This document shows positions 45,819-55,054 of a DNA stretch of 64,000 bases, piece by piece. The DNA is from Deltaproteobacteria bacterium (GTDB lineage: Bacteria; Desulfobacterota; Desulfuromonadia; Geobacterales; Pseudopelobacteraceae). Where the stretch lies: contig JAJXYO010000026.1 in NCBI GenBank assembly GCA_021780495.1, positions 62,001-126,000 on the forward strand, read 5' to 3'. Numbering within the stretch: the stretch's first letter is position 1; every line of letters begins with the position of its first letter. Under the pieces are notes generated by a model, which was not told the origin of the DNA, searched no databases, and worked only from the letters and a program-made list of their open reading frames with translations. A program made the position numbers and the translations under genes.

Positions 45819-48584
45819 ATGAAATGCCGCATCCTCAGGACACTGATCGTTACGTGTATACTCAGCATGGCACTAGCCACAGTCAGCCAGGCAAGGGACG
45901 TAACCTTGCAGTGGGACCCGGAAACAGACCCGTCTGTCACCGGGTATAAAATCTATTACAATGCCGACTCCGCAGCTCAACCATTCAGCGGGACCGGATC
46001 GCTGCAGGGCGCGTCACCAATCGATGTAAAGACATTGACAAGCTCGGTCGTGAGCGGACTTGATCCCAACCGGTCCTATTATTTCGCCGTTACGGCTTAC
46101 AATAGCTCAGGGGTGGAAAGTTCCTATTCCAACATCGCGAGTGTTGCCGAGGCTGTACCGCCGACCGTAGCGATTACCTCGCCCGCATCAAATGCCACCG
46201 TAAGCGGGCCGGTTTCTGTCAGCGCCAGCGCAACTGATAATGTCGGCGTAACAAAGGTAGAGTTCTATCTGAACGGCATTCTCAAGGCCACGGATACCTC
46301 GACTCCGTACGTGTATGCCTTGAGTACCACTGCGCTTGCTTCCGGGACATACACCCTGATGGCCAAGGCCTATGACGCAGCTGGCAATGTCGGCCAGTCG
46401 AGTGACGTATCTGTTGTGGTTGTCAATGATACCACCGCTCCAACCGTGTCTTTAAGCGCACCTGTCAACAACGCTACCGTAAGCGGGACAACAACCATAT
46501 CAGCCAGCGCCAGTGACAACGTTGGTGTCAGCAAGGTTGAATTCTACAGTAATGGCGCCCTGCTCTACGCAACCAATGTGTCTCCGTTCAGCTACAGCTG
46601 GAATACGACAACAGTCGCTAACGGCAATTACACCCTGATTGCCAAGGCTTATGACAGTACCGGCAATGTGGCCCAGTCTGCAAATGTCCTGGTAACCGTC
46701 AATAATCCGGTGACCGACACGACCGTTCCGGTCGCCTCTGTAACCGCCCCGGCCAATAATGCAACCGTCAGCGGAGCCATCGCCGTTACTGCCGCTGCCT
46801 CGGACAACGTGGGCGTCAGCAAGGTCGAATTCTACGTCAATAGTATTCTTGTCGCCACTGATAGCGCTGCTCCCTACAGCTATAACTGGGATACCGCCTT
46901 GGTGGCAAACGGCAGCAATACCTTGAGAGCCATTGCCTACGATGCGGCCGGCAACATCGGTCAATCAGCAACCGTGACCGTAACGGTGAATAATCCCGTG
47001 CTTCCCGCAAGTCCGGCCAGCTCCATCTGGGCCGCTACGACGGTTCCCTCCGTCGCGGATTCCGGGCCGGACAGCCCGGTGGAGCTCGGCGTAAGATTCC
47101 GCTCCGACAGCGCCGGCTATATCAGCGGCATCCGCTTCTATAAGGCCAGCACAAATACCGGTACCCACGCCGGCAACCTGTGGGACAATACTGGAAAGCT
47201 TCTCGCGACGGCAACATTCACCAATGAGACCGCTTCCGGCTGGCAGCAGGTGAATTTCTCAACGCCGGTGGCAATCGCTGCCAACACGGTCTACGTGGCC
47301 TCCTACCATACCAACTCCGGGCATTATAGTGATACCCAGAACTATTTCTCGGGCACGGGCGTGGACAATCCTCCGCTGCATGCCTTGGCAGACGGGACAT
47401 CGGGTTTCAGCGGCACCTATGCTTACGGTTCCACCAGCAGCTTCCCCAACCAGGGCTGGAACAGCTCCAATTACTGGGTAGATGTGGCGTTCACCGCTGC
47501 CGCACCGGCCGATACTATCGCTCCAACCGTTGTGATCACCTCTCCCGCCGCCAGCGCCACTGTCAGCAGCTCAGTAACAGTCACCGCCACCGCTAGCGAC
47601 AATGTAGGGGTCCGTAAGGTAGAGTTTTATGTCAACGGTGTGCTTCAGGCTACTGATGCTGCTTCCCCGTACACATTTACGTGGAATACAGCCACGCTCG
47701 TAAACGGCTCTTACATCCTTAGCGCAAAGGCTTTTGATGCAGCCGGCAACATGGGGCAATCCGCAGCAATCAGCGTCACAGTCAATAACCCGGTCGTTGA
47801 TATCAGCGTACCGACTGTCTCAGTGACCGCACCGGTTAATGGCGCAACAGTCAGCGGAACCGTTTCCATCACCGCTGCTGCCTCCGACAATGTGGGCATC
47901 AGCAAGGTGGAGTTCTACCTCAATGGTGCTCTTCTGGCTACCGATAACGCTACACCTTATAGCTTTGGCTGGAGTACAACCTCGGTTGTTAATGGGGTCT
48001 ACAGCCTGGTTGTCAAGGCCTATGACGCGGCCGGCAATGTTGGCACAAGCAGCGCCGTTGCACTCACGGTTTCCAACCCTGCGGTGACTCCGGCAACTTC
48101 AGCTACCATCTGGGCTGCTTCAGTTGTCCCATCCGTTGTGGATTCCGGTCCGGATAGCGCCGTGGAGCTGGGGGTTAAAATCAGATCCGATGTGAAGGGG
48201 TATATCACCGGCATTCGCTTCTACAAGGCTTCTACCAATACCGGCTCACACGTTGCCAACCTCTGGAACAGTACCGGAAAGAAACTGGCTACGGCAACCT
48301 TCAACAGCGAAACCACGTCCGGTTGGCAGCAGGTCGATTTTGCAAAACCGGTCGCCATTGCGGCCAATACGGTATATGTCGCTTCTTACCATACCAACGT
48401 AGGTCACTACAGCAGCAGCCTGAATTACTTTGCCACCAGGGGAGTGGATAACGGTCCGCTGCATGCCCTGGCCAACGGAGTGTCCGGGGCTAACTGCGTA
48501 TATGCGTACGGCACATCCAGCTCGTTTCCTACGCAGGGGTATCTGAGCAGCAACTATTGGGTAGATGTAGTTTTTAAACCATGA
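45819..48584 (+). CDS. Secreted Fn3/Ig/DUF4082 repeat protein, longer copy
   Basis: A 921-residue protein with signal peptide (LIVTCILSMALATVSQA). Order: Fn3-like 25-112 (VTLQWDPETDPSVTGYKIYY); three Ig-like repeats 113-393, each with NATVSG and YDAAGNVG/YDSTGNVA; DUF4082 395-560; two more Ig-like repeats 561-755; DUF4082 757-921 as the C-terminus ([12 protein letters not shown]). No catalytic domain is visible, so it is probably a matrix or adhesion protein. AAAGGAG about 8 bases before ATG is strong. Control is through the upstream riboswitch and the CRP-like site. The first 568 codons match the next gene. Confidence 0.85.
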   Translation: MKCRILRTLIVTCILSMALATVSQARDVTLQWDPETDPSVTGYKIYYNADSAAQPFSGTGSLQGASPIDVKTLTSSVVSGLDPNRSYYFAVTAYNSSGVESSYSNIASVAEAVPPTVAITSPASNATVSGPVSVSASATDNVGVTKVEFYLNGILKATDTSTPYVYALSTTALASGTYTLMAKAYDAAGNVGQSSDVSVVVVNDTTAPTVSLSAPVNNATVSGTTTISASASDNVGVSKVEFYSNGALLYATNVSPFSYSWNTTTVANGNYTLIAKAYDSTGNVAQSANVLVTVNNPVTDTTVPVASVTAPANNATVSGAIAVTAAASDNVGVSKVEFYVNSILVATDSAAPYSYNWDTALVANGSNTLRAIAYDAAGNIGQSATVTVTVNNPVLPASPASSIWAATTVPSVADSGPDSPVELGVRFRSDSAGYISGIRFYKASTNTGTHAGNLWDNTGKLLATATFTNETASGWQQVNFSTPVAIAANTVYVASYHTNSGHYSDTQNYFSGTGVDNPPLHALADGTSGFSGTYAYGSTSSFPNQGWNSSNYWVDVAFTAAAPADTIAPTVVITSPAASATVSSSVTVTATASDNVGVRKVEFYVNGVLQATDAASPYTFTWNTATLVNGSYILSAKAFDAAGNMGQSAAISVTVNNPVVDISVPTVSVTAPVNGATVSGTVSITAAASDNVGISKVEFYLNGALLATDNATPYSFGWSTTSVVNGVYSLVVKAYDAAGNVGTSSAVALTVSNPAVTPATSATIWAASVVPSVVDSGPDSAVELGVKIRSDVKGYITGIRFYKASTNTGSHVANLWNSTGKKLATATFNSETTSGWQQVDFAKPVAIAANTVYVASYHTNVGHYSSSLNYFATRGVDNGPLHALANGVSGANCVYAYGTSSSFPTQGYLSSNYWVDVVFKP

Positions 48585-48614
48585 AATACCTATCTATTCT
48601 ATTGTGATTACTTC

Positions 48615-48643
48615 AGCTGCCCTCTGTATTTTAGAGGGCAGCT
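48615..48643 (+). terminator. Hairpin after the longer copy, poor T run
   Basis: AGCTGCCCTCT (48615-48625) pairs perfectly with AGAGGGCAGCT (48633-48643). The bases after it (ATCCGTT) lack a T run, so termination may be weak or Rho-linked. Confidence 0.6.
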
Positions 48644-48763
48644 ATCCGTTATGAGGACCTGATGATTCCCGTGCACGCTCCCTCAGGGTTCTCAGGCTCT
48701 GGAGGAGCGGAAACCCTATCTGGAGCAGCATTAGCAATAAATAATGGAACGGGTTGCGGTTCG

Positions 48764-48777
48764 GTGATGCACATCAC
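48764..48777. promoter_or_regulatory. CRP/FNR-like palindrome, copy 2
   Basis: GTGATGCACATCAC, the second copy of 45544-45557, with one central change; the GTGA and TCAC half sites are intact. Confidence 0.45.
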
Positions 48778-48823
48778 ATTAATTAATGTCGTATTGACCG
48801 ATAGTTTAAACACAAGAAGCACT

Positions 48824-48920
48824 GTTTCCGAAGAGGTAAACCTGGGGTAACCCGGGGGCACAAAGCTACGGGTCCTGAGAAATTTCCGGAAAATCAGGAT
48901 AGCCGGGTTGGCGAAGGAAC
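48824..48920 (+). ncRNA. GEMM-I riboswitch, c-di-GMP-type, copy 2
   Basis: Sequence-identical to the RNA at 45604-45700, including G at the Vc2 G20 position and the GTAA tetraloop. Confidence 0.9.
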
Positions 48921-48971
48921 AGGTTCCCTGGTAGTTGATTTTGACTACGGCGGACTGAGTTCTTTTTTTTT
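48917..48971 (+). terminator. Riboswitch expression platform with T9 tract, copy 2
   Basis: Identical to 45697-45751: GAAC/GTTC outer pairing, GTAGT/ACTAC inner hairpin and nine T at 48963-48971. Confidence 0.6.
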
Positions 48972-49038
48972 GCTCAAAACGTGTTGAAGAGAGCAATCAA
49001 AAAAACAGTTAATCGCCAACAAGTAAAGGAGCCCGTTT

Positions 49039-51018
49039 ATGAAATGCCGCATCCTCAGGACACTGATCGTTACGTGTATACTCAGCATGGCACTAGCCAC
49101 AGTCAGCCAGGCAAGGGACGTAACCTTGCAGTGGGACCCGGAAACAGACCCGTCTGTCACCGGGTATAAAATCTATTACAATGCCGACTCCGCAGCTCAA
49201 CCATTCAGCGGGACCGGATCGCTGCAGGGCGCGTCACCAATCGATGTAAAGACATTGACAAGCTCGGTCGTGAGCGGACTTGATCCCAACCGGTCCTATT
49301 ATTTCGCCGTTACGGCTTACAATAGCTCAGGGGTGGAAAGTTCCTATTCCAACATCGCGAGTGTTGCCGAGGCTGTACCGCCGACCGTAGCGATTACCTC
49401 GCCCGCATCAAATGCCACCGTAAGCGGGCCGGTTTCTGTCAGCGCCAGCGCAACTGATAATGTCGGCGTAACAAAGGTAGAGTTCTATCTGAACGGCATT
49501 CTCAAGGCCACGGATACCTCGACTCCGTACGTGTATGCCTTGAGTACCACTGCGCTTGCTTCCGGGACATACACCCTGATGGCCAAGGCCTATGACGCAG
49601 CTGGCAATGTCGGCCAGTCGAGTGACGTATCTGTTGTGGTTGTCAATGATACCACCGCTCCAACCGTGTCTTTAAGCGCACCTGTCAACAACGCTACCGT
49701 AAGCGGGACAACAACCATATCAGCCAGCGCCAGTGACAACGTTGGTGTCAGCAAGGTTGAATTCTACAGTAATGGCGCCCTGCTCTACGCAACCAATGTG
49801 TCTCCGTTCAGCTACAGCTGGAATACGACAACAGTCGCTAACGGCAATTACACCCTGATTGCCAAGGCTTATGACAGTACCGGCAATGTGGCCCAGTCTG
49901 CAAATGTCCTGGTAACCGTCAATAATCCGGTGACCGACACGACCGTTCCGGTCGCCTCTGTAACCGCCCCGGCCAATAATGCAACCGTCAGCGGAGCCAT
50001 CGCCGTTACTGCCGCTGCCTCGGACAACGTGGGCGTCAGCAAGGTCGAATTCTACGTCAATAGTATTCTTGTCGCCACTGATAGCGCTGCTCCCTACAGC
50101 TATAACTGGGATACCGCCTTGGTGGCAAACGGCAGCAATACCTTGAGAGCCATTGCCTACGATGCGGCCGGCAACATCGGTCAATCAGCAACCGTGACCG
50201 TAACGGTGAATAATCCCGTGCTTCCCGCAAGTCCGGCCAGCTCCATCTGGGCCGCTACGACGGTTCCCTCCGTCGCGGATTCCGGGCCGGACAGCCCGGT
50301 GGAGCTCGGCGTAAGATTCCGCTCCGACAGCGCCGGCTATATCAGCGGCATCCGCTTCTATAAGGCCAGCACAAATACCGGTACCCACGCCGGCAACCTG
50401 TGGGACAATACTGGAAAGCTTCTCGCGACGGCAACATTCACCAATGAGACCGCTTCCGGCTGGCAGCAGGTGAATTTCTCAACGCCGGTGGCAATCGCTG
50501 CCAACACGGTCTACGTGGCCTCCTACCATACCAACTCCGGGCATTATAGTGATACCCAGAACTATTTCTCGGGCACGGGCGTGGACAATCCTCCGCTGCA
50601 TGCCTTGGCAGACGGGACATCGGGTTTCAGCGGCACCTATGCTTACGGTTCCACCAGCAGCTTCCCCAACCAGGGCTGGAACAGCTCCAATTACTGGGTA
50701 GATGTGGCGTTCACCGCTGCCGCACCGGCCGATACTATCGCTCCGTCAGTTCACATTACCTCTCCACTTGCCAATTCAACCATCAAGATCTCGGGAACGG
50801 TATATTTCTCCGTGCTTGCCACTGATAATGTCGCTGTCAGCAAGGTGGAATATTATGTGGACGGCGTATTGAATAATACACTGACCGTGGCGCCGTTCAG
50901 TTACAGCGTTCCTGCAATAATTGTACAAAACGGTACCTACAATAGGGTGTATGCCAAAGCCTACGATGCAGCCGGCAATGTCACCACGTCAGCTACTATC
51001 AGGTTTAAGATCAGATAA
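49039..51018 (+). CDS. Secreted Fn3/Ig/DUF4082 repeat protein, shorter copy
   Basis: A 659-residue protein, the same as the preceding gene through residue 568 (signal peptide, Fn3, three Ig-like repeats, one DUF4082). It then ends with a single diverged Ig-like repeat (VHITSPLANSTIKISGTVY to TIRFKIR). It therefore lacks the C-terminal DUF4082 module. AAAGGAG precedes the ATG. The gene has its own copy of the promoter end, CRP-like site and riboswitch, and a good terminator follows, so it is a separate unit. Likely an extracellular matrix protein. Confidence 0.85.
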   Translation: MKCRILRTLIVTCILSMALATVSQARDVTLQWDPETDPSVTGYKIYYNADSAAQPFSGTGSLQGASPIDVKTLTSSVVSGLDPNRSYYFAVTAYNSSGVESSYSNIASVAEAVPPTVAITSPASNATVSGPVSVSASATDNVGVTKVEFYLNGILKATDTSTPYVYALSTTALASGTYTLMAKAYDAAGNVGQSSDVSVVVVNDTTAPTVSLSAPVNNATVSGTTTISASASDNVGVSKVEFYSNGALLYATNVSPFSYSWNTTTVANGNYTLIAKAYDSTGNVAQSANVLVTVNNPVTDTTVPVASVTAPANNATVSGAIAVTAAASDNVGVSKVEFYVNSILVATDSAAPYSYNWDTALVANGSNTLRAIAYDAAGNIGQSATVTVTVNNPVLPASPASSIWAATTVPSVADSGPDSPVELGVRFRSDSAGYISGIRFYKASTNTGTHAGNLWDNTGKLLATATFTNETASGWQQVNFSTPVAIAANTVYVASYHTNSGHYSDTQNYFSGTGVDNPPLHALADGTSGFSGTYAYGSTSSFPNQGWNSSNYWVDVAFTAAAPADTIAPSVHITSPLANSTIKISGTVYFSVLATDNVAVSKVEYYVDGVLNNTLTVAPFSYSVPAIIVQNGTYNRVYAKAYDAAGNVTTSATIRFKIR

Positions 51019-51042
51019 ATTTATTGGCAATCGATGTCATTG

Positions 51043-51084
51043 ATAAAGGCTGCCCTTTTACATAAGAGGGCAGCCTTTATTTTA
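51043..51084 (+). terminator. Intrinsic terminator
   Basis: AAAGGCTGCCCTTTT (51045-51059) pairs with AAGAGGGCAGCCTTT (51064-51078), one wobble, then ATTTTA. Confidence 0.88.
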
Positions 51085-51432
51085 GGCTGTGTCCGCGAAA
51101 CCTCTCTGCTTGAATATTAACAAGGTATATTTTTGTTCCAATGCGCGCAGTTCCCCGCCAGCATGGCTTTTAAACCCCCCGCTTGCTTCTGCTGAGTCAA
51201 AATGCAACACGGCATTGACCGTAGTGGTTTATGCAACAATCTGAAAAAACGGCACAAACCGTTTGGCGCAAAAGATGAAGTACGTATTGTTGGATGATGT
51301 CTTTTCTCCGGTTACTATCGGTATGCGTGCATTGGTTGATGTAAGGTAGGACGAGTTAAGCCATCCATCAGGGTTTTCGTCTTTGGTGGCCTGTCAGCTA
51401 TAGATGGAAGGGCGTTGAAAAGGAGCTTCTCT
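51085..51432. other. Intergenic gap, weak sigma-54-like site at its end
   Basis: No coding frame is supported. At 51384-51399, TGG and GC have the sigma-54 spacing (GG 51385-51386, GC 51397-51398), but the rest of the consensus is poor. AGGAG at 51421-51425 serves the next gene. Confidence 0.3.
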
Positions 51433-52431
51433 ATGAAAATCATGCTTCCCGCCGCAGGTAAAGGAACCCGGTTACGTCCGCAAACCCAGACGAAAGCAAA
51501 GTCACTTGTTCATGTTGCCGGAAAAACCGTGCTTGAGCACATCATCGGTCGTCTCAATCAGCTGCCGGCGAGCGAATACATTTTTATCATTGATGAAAAT
51601 GGCCACCAGATAAGTGAGTTTATGGAAAGCAGGTTTCCCTCCCTTTCCTGTCGCTATGTCGTCCAGATGGAGCAAAAAGGTCCTGCCCATGCCATATCCC
51701 TGGCTACGTCTTTCGTAGAACAAGGCGAAGATCTGCTGATTGTCTTTAACGACACCATATTTGATACCGATCTCAGTCTGATTGATGACCATTGTGCCGG
51801 ATGTGATGGTCTGATCTATTCCAAGGAGGTTGAGGATTATCAGCGTTTCGGCGTTAATGTCGTCAGGGACGGGGTAATAATAGAGATGGTGGAGAAACCG
51901 GATACGCCCGTCTCAAAGTTGGCCCAGGTTGGACTGTATTACCTGAGAGATGGCGCCGATTTCATGCGGTATCTGAATCAGACCATTCTTGACGAGGATA
52001 TGGTCAAGGGCGAGTATTACCTGCCTGCTGTTTTTATGCGTATGATCCGGGATGGCAGGAAGTTCAAAGCGCCTGAAATAGATGCCTGGCTCGATTGCGG
52101 CAAACCTGAAACATTGCTTGAAACCAATAGCTACCTGCTCATTGGCCGTCATCATATCCACGGGGTGGCCATAGATTCGGTGCTGATTGAGCCCGTTCAC
52201 ATTGAACAAGGGGCCGTTGTGCGGGGATGCATCCTCGGTCCGAATGTATCCGTTGCCGCCGGAAGCATCGTCGAGACCAGTATTATCAAAAACTCGATCA
52301 TAAATGGTAAATCGCACGTAAGAAATATGATCCTGCAAAACTCGATTCTTGGAGACGCGGTACATCTTATCAGTTCGGCCCGTCGTATGAACATCGGTGA
52401 TCACTCTTCGATCGAATTGCAGTCAGGATAG
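51433..52431 (+). CDS. Sugar-1-phosphate nucleotidyltransferase
   Basis: A 332-residue GT-A-fold enzyme. MLPAAGKGTRLRPQTQTKAKSL is the NTP-binding start (GxGTRLxPxTxxxxK), with VEKPDTP near 155. The last 90 residues are beta-helix-like turns (IEPVHIEQGAVVRGCILGP), a left-handed helix tail as in RmlA-long or GlmU-type relatives. It would make a dTDP-, UDP- or similar sugar nucleotide in the cytoplasm for the nearby polysaccharide genes. ATG 51433 is chosen for AGGAG 8 bases upstream; the TTG at 51415 is less likely. Confidence 0.88.
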   Translation: MKIMLPAAGKGTRLRPQTQTKAKSLVHVAGKTVLEHIIGRLNQLPASEYIFIIDENGHQISEFMESRFPSLSCRYVVQMEQKGPAHAISLATSFVEQGEDLLIVFNDTIFDTDLSLIDDHCAGCDGLIYSKEVEDYQRFGVNVVRDGVIIEMVEKPDTPVSKLAQVGLYYLRDGADFMRYLNQTILDEDMVKGEYYLPAVFMRMIRDGRKFKAPEIDAWLDCGKPETLLETNSYLLIGRHHIHGVAIDSVLIEPVHIEQGAVVRGCILGPNVSVAAGSIVETSIIKNSIINGKSHVRNMILQNSILGDAVHLISSARRMNIGDHSSIELQSG

Positions 52432-52635
52432 TAACCGGGGATCTTTGCCACGATATGCACTGGAAAAATTTCCGGAGCGGTTGTCGATACAGCTTACAAT
52501 TTTGACGTATGAGAATGCGCATTAGAATCTAATTGCAGTAACTACAGATGGTTATGGAATGGCATGCTTGATGCTTTTAACGTTGATATATCTACCCGTT
52601 ATCAGGACATAAATTCAACTTGAAAGGAGATTGTC

Positions 52636-52851
52636 ATGCTCATCAGGGTTAAATATGTAGATAACCGATTTGATATGGTCCGCCCAGAAATTCTGGATCA
52701 TCTTCTTGAAACGGGCAAGGTGCGGGAATTTCAACGTCAAGACGGTTGGGTCATGCCTGACATCGGCAATCTGCGGCGCAATAACCGGAATGTCTATGCC
52801 GGCTCCGAACGGCGAACGGCGAGGACAGCCGAGCCGAGTGTTCAGAGTTGA
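52636..52851 (+). CDS. Small conserved hypothetical protein (Geobacter-type)
   Basis: A 71-residue protein: IRVKYVDNRFDMVRPEILDHLL, then GWVMPDIGN and VYAGSERR near the end. The form K-Y-x-x-N-x-x-D-M-V with a late Y-x-G-x-E-R-R is one I recall from short Geobacter proteins, though no function is attached. AAAGGAG 8 bases before the ATG supports real translation. It stands alone between the nucleotidyltransferase and a kinase; the flanking gaps of about 200 bases show nothing else. Confidence 0.62.
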   Translation: MLIRVKYVDNRFDMVRPEILDHLLETGKVREFQRQDGWVMPDIGNLRRNNRNVYAGSERRTARTAEPSVQS

Positions 52852-53061
52852 GTCCTCAATTGGTAATGGTTCGGAAAGCCACGCATACAGGCTGGCCCGC
52901 GCCGGGAGTGACGACGGCATGAGGCTGAATCCGGGGTGTTGCAGCGGTAACGTTAAATATTTTTTAAAAAAAACTGGATAATTGAATTTTGCGTGGTAAA
53001 ATCGTGGCAGATACCCGGTGATTAACTGATCCATCTGTTTGGTGGATACGAGGACCTTGCC

Positions 53062-54609
53062 ATGCAGATAGAAACGCTCGCCGTTCCTCAGGAGGGACAA
53101 GCCAATTTTACGCGCGAGAATCAGGAATGGGAGCAGACCTTTGATGCTGTTTCCGATCTTGTATATATTGTTGACCGGGATCACACCATAATTCGCGCCA
53201 ACCGTGCCATGACAGATCGTTGTGGTGAGCTGGCGGGGCGTAAATGTTTTGAAGTGATTCACAATCTGTCGCTCTGTCCTGCTAACTGTCCCCATGCCAG
53301 GTTGCTGGAAACGCAAAAACCACAACGAGTAGAATTTGAAATAAAAAACCCCCACGAAATCTTTGAAGTGTCCATCTCCCCGGTGTTGAATGCCGAAGGT
53401 CAGGTTACGGCCTGTGTCCATGTTGCCCGTGATGTTACCGAAAAACACAAGATTGAGCAGGCCTTGCAGGAGAGTGAACAACGTTTTGCCGTATTCATGG
53501 AACACCTCCCGCTGGCGGTAACCATTAAGGACAGCAGTGGAACCTGCCTGTTCGCCAATGAATATCTGAAAGACCTGTTTCATGCCGAGAATATGATCGG
53601 CCTGAGCGCAGGAGATTTGCTGTCGCCAGATGTAGCACTGAAGATGGCACAAGATGACCAGGAGGCTCTCACCCAGGGTTTGGGGTTGTATAAGGATATT
53701 ATCAGCGAAAAAGATGGAAACGAACTGGTCTTTGACACCTATAAGTTTCCGATACCGCTTGCGAACGGCACTACCCTGCTGGGATCGATTTCCGTTGATG
53801 TTACCGAGAAAAAGCGCCATGAAAAATTGCTGGCGGCCCAACAACGACAGCTCGAAGAAATGAACAGATCGTTAGAGTCCCGCATTGAAGCAGCGGTTGC
53901 CGAACTACGTAAAAAGGATGATATCCTTATACAGCAAAGCCGTTTGAATGCCATGGGCGAAATGATCAGCAATATCGCGCACCAGTGGCGCCAGCCGCTT
54001 AACAATATAGGGCTGATTGTGCAGGGTCTGCAACTTGCCTATAAGGCGCATGATCTTACCATAGAGGAGCTGGATGAGGATGTTGCCGATACCATGAAGG
54101 TGCTTCAACAGATTTCGGAGACCATTGACGATTTTCGAAATTTCTTTAGTTATGAAGGTGAGGCAAACACCTTTCTGGTTAACGACCTGGTCGCGCGCGC
54201 GCTTTCACTCGTAGAGCCGTCCTTGAAAAGTAAAGGAATCGGGATAGAGCTCGATGAAACGGCCGAGGTTTCCGCTGAGGGCTACCCGAATGAGTACGTC
54301 CAGGCATTTCTCAATATCATGCTGAATGCCAGGGATGCGCTGGTGGAACACCAGCCGGCCCAGTCGCTTATCACCATCCGTATCTTTGAAGAAAATGGGC
54401 GTTCAATAGTAACCGTTCGCGATAACGGAGGTGGCATCCGGGAAGACGTCCTGCCAAAAATATTCGACCCATATTTTTCCACAAAACAACAGGGTAAGGG
54501 AACCGGCATCGGCCTGTACATGGCCAAGATGATTATCGAGAAAAAAATGCATGGCCTGCTTTCTGCCCGCAACGTGGAGGGTGGGGCCGAATTTAGAATA
54601 GAGGTATAG
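53062..54609 (+). CDS. PAS-domain sensor histidine kinase
   Basis: A 515-residue kinase without membrane spans, thus cytoplasmic. Two PAS domains (about 22-130 and 140-255; the first contains CPANCPHARLLE, a Cys-rich patch that could bind a metal or cluster), a coiled-coil of about 30 residues, then the H-box NIAHQWRQPLNNI with H307, N-box NIMLNARDAL near 418, and G-boxes DNGGGI and GKGTGIGLYMAK. No receiver or response-regulator gene is adjacent, so the partner is elsewhere. The start has no strong ribosome site (GAGGACCTTGCC). The adjoining gaps hold no gene. Confidence 0.88.
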   Translation: MQIETLAVPQEGQANFTRENQEWEQTFDAVSDLVYIVDRDHTIIRANRAMTDRCGELAGRKCFEVIHNLSLCPANCPHARLLETQKPQRVEFEIKNPHEIFEVSISPVLNAEGQVTACVHVARDVTEKHKIEQALQESEQRFAVFMEHLPLAVTIKDSSGTCLFANEYLKDLFHAENMIGLSAGDLLSPDVALKMAQDDQEALTQGLGLYKDIISEKDGNELVFDTYKFPIPLANGTTLLGSISVDVTEKKRHEKLLAAQQRQLEEMNRSLESRIEAAVAELRKKDDILIQQSRLNAMGEMISNIAHQWRQPLNNIGLIVQGLQLAYKAHDLTIEELDEDVADTMKVLQQISETIDDFRNFFSYEGEANTFLVNDLVARALSLVEPSLKSKGIGIELDETAEVSAEGYPNEYVQAFLNIMLNARDALVEHQPAQSLITIRIFEENGRSIVTVRDNGGGIREDVLPKIFDPYFSTKQQGKGTGIGLYMAKMIIEKKMHGLLSARNVEGGAEFRIEV

Positions 54610-54704
54610 CGTTACTGCAAATTCACGGATGAGCGCCGCTGATTCAAGTGCGCCAGGCGAGGGCTCTGTGTTCACGATTTGAATGTTATATATTGAGCTG
54701 CCTG

Positions 54705-54801
54705 TAAAAAACCTAACGTTCCGTAACATGCCGCTATCTGGCACATATCCCCCCGCAGCCGTACCGTAATGTCCCCCCGCCTAAAAAACCTAACGTGCCG
54801 T
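54705..54801. repeat. Pair of 20-bp direct repeats
   Basis: TAAAAAACCTAACGTTCCGT at 54705-54724 recurs with one change (G for T) at 54782-54801. They lie in the 445-base gap after the kinase gene; no protein-binding role is known. No other gene is seen in 54610-55054. Confidence 0.5.
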
Positions 54802-55054
54802 CGATTGCCTCGTTACGTGCAACTACTCAATACAAAGAACAAATTTAGATAATTCTTTTGGCATATCTCATGAAATAACCTGGTCTGATGACGTATCTCC
54901 ACGCTGTGTCAGCTGTTATGGCCGAGGTTGAACAATTTTGGATCATGTCCGCGAACTGGCGAATTATGTCTAATGCCGAGCCGATCCGTGTCGATGCGCA
55001 GTCATGGTGGAGTGAGAATTGCCATGAGGAGTATGAATGAATTTGGAGGCATAA

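Larger units (their letters stand above)
45575..47524 (+). repeat. 1.95-kb direct repeat, copy 1
   Basis: Matches 48796-50744 (plus 1 base before it) at an offset of 3220, with no difference on the lines I compared. It holds the promoter end, the riboswitch and the first 568 codons of the gene. Just upstream (45541-45574) the copies differ at five bases. Confidence 0.92.
48796..50744 (+). repeat. 1.95-kb direct repeat, copy 2
   Basis: Second copy of 45575-47524. Identity ends inside an Ig-like repeat, after CTCC at 50741-50744, where the two genes diverge. Confidence 0.92.

Noticed and set aside
45819-51018. CRISPR array or insertion sequence as the cause of the repeats
   Set aside because: Repeat units are about 1.95 kb or domain length, in coding frame, with no short regular spacers, no transposase and no terminal inverted repeats.
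52615-53844. A 409-codon minus-strand frame over the small protein and kinase genes
   Set aside because: The plus strand carries clear PAS sequence and a small gene with a strong ribosome site; the minus frame has neither a motif nor a start signal.
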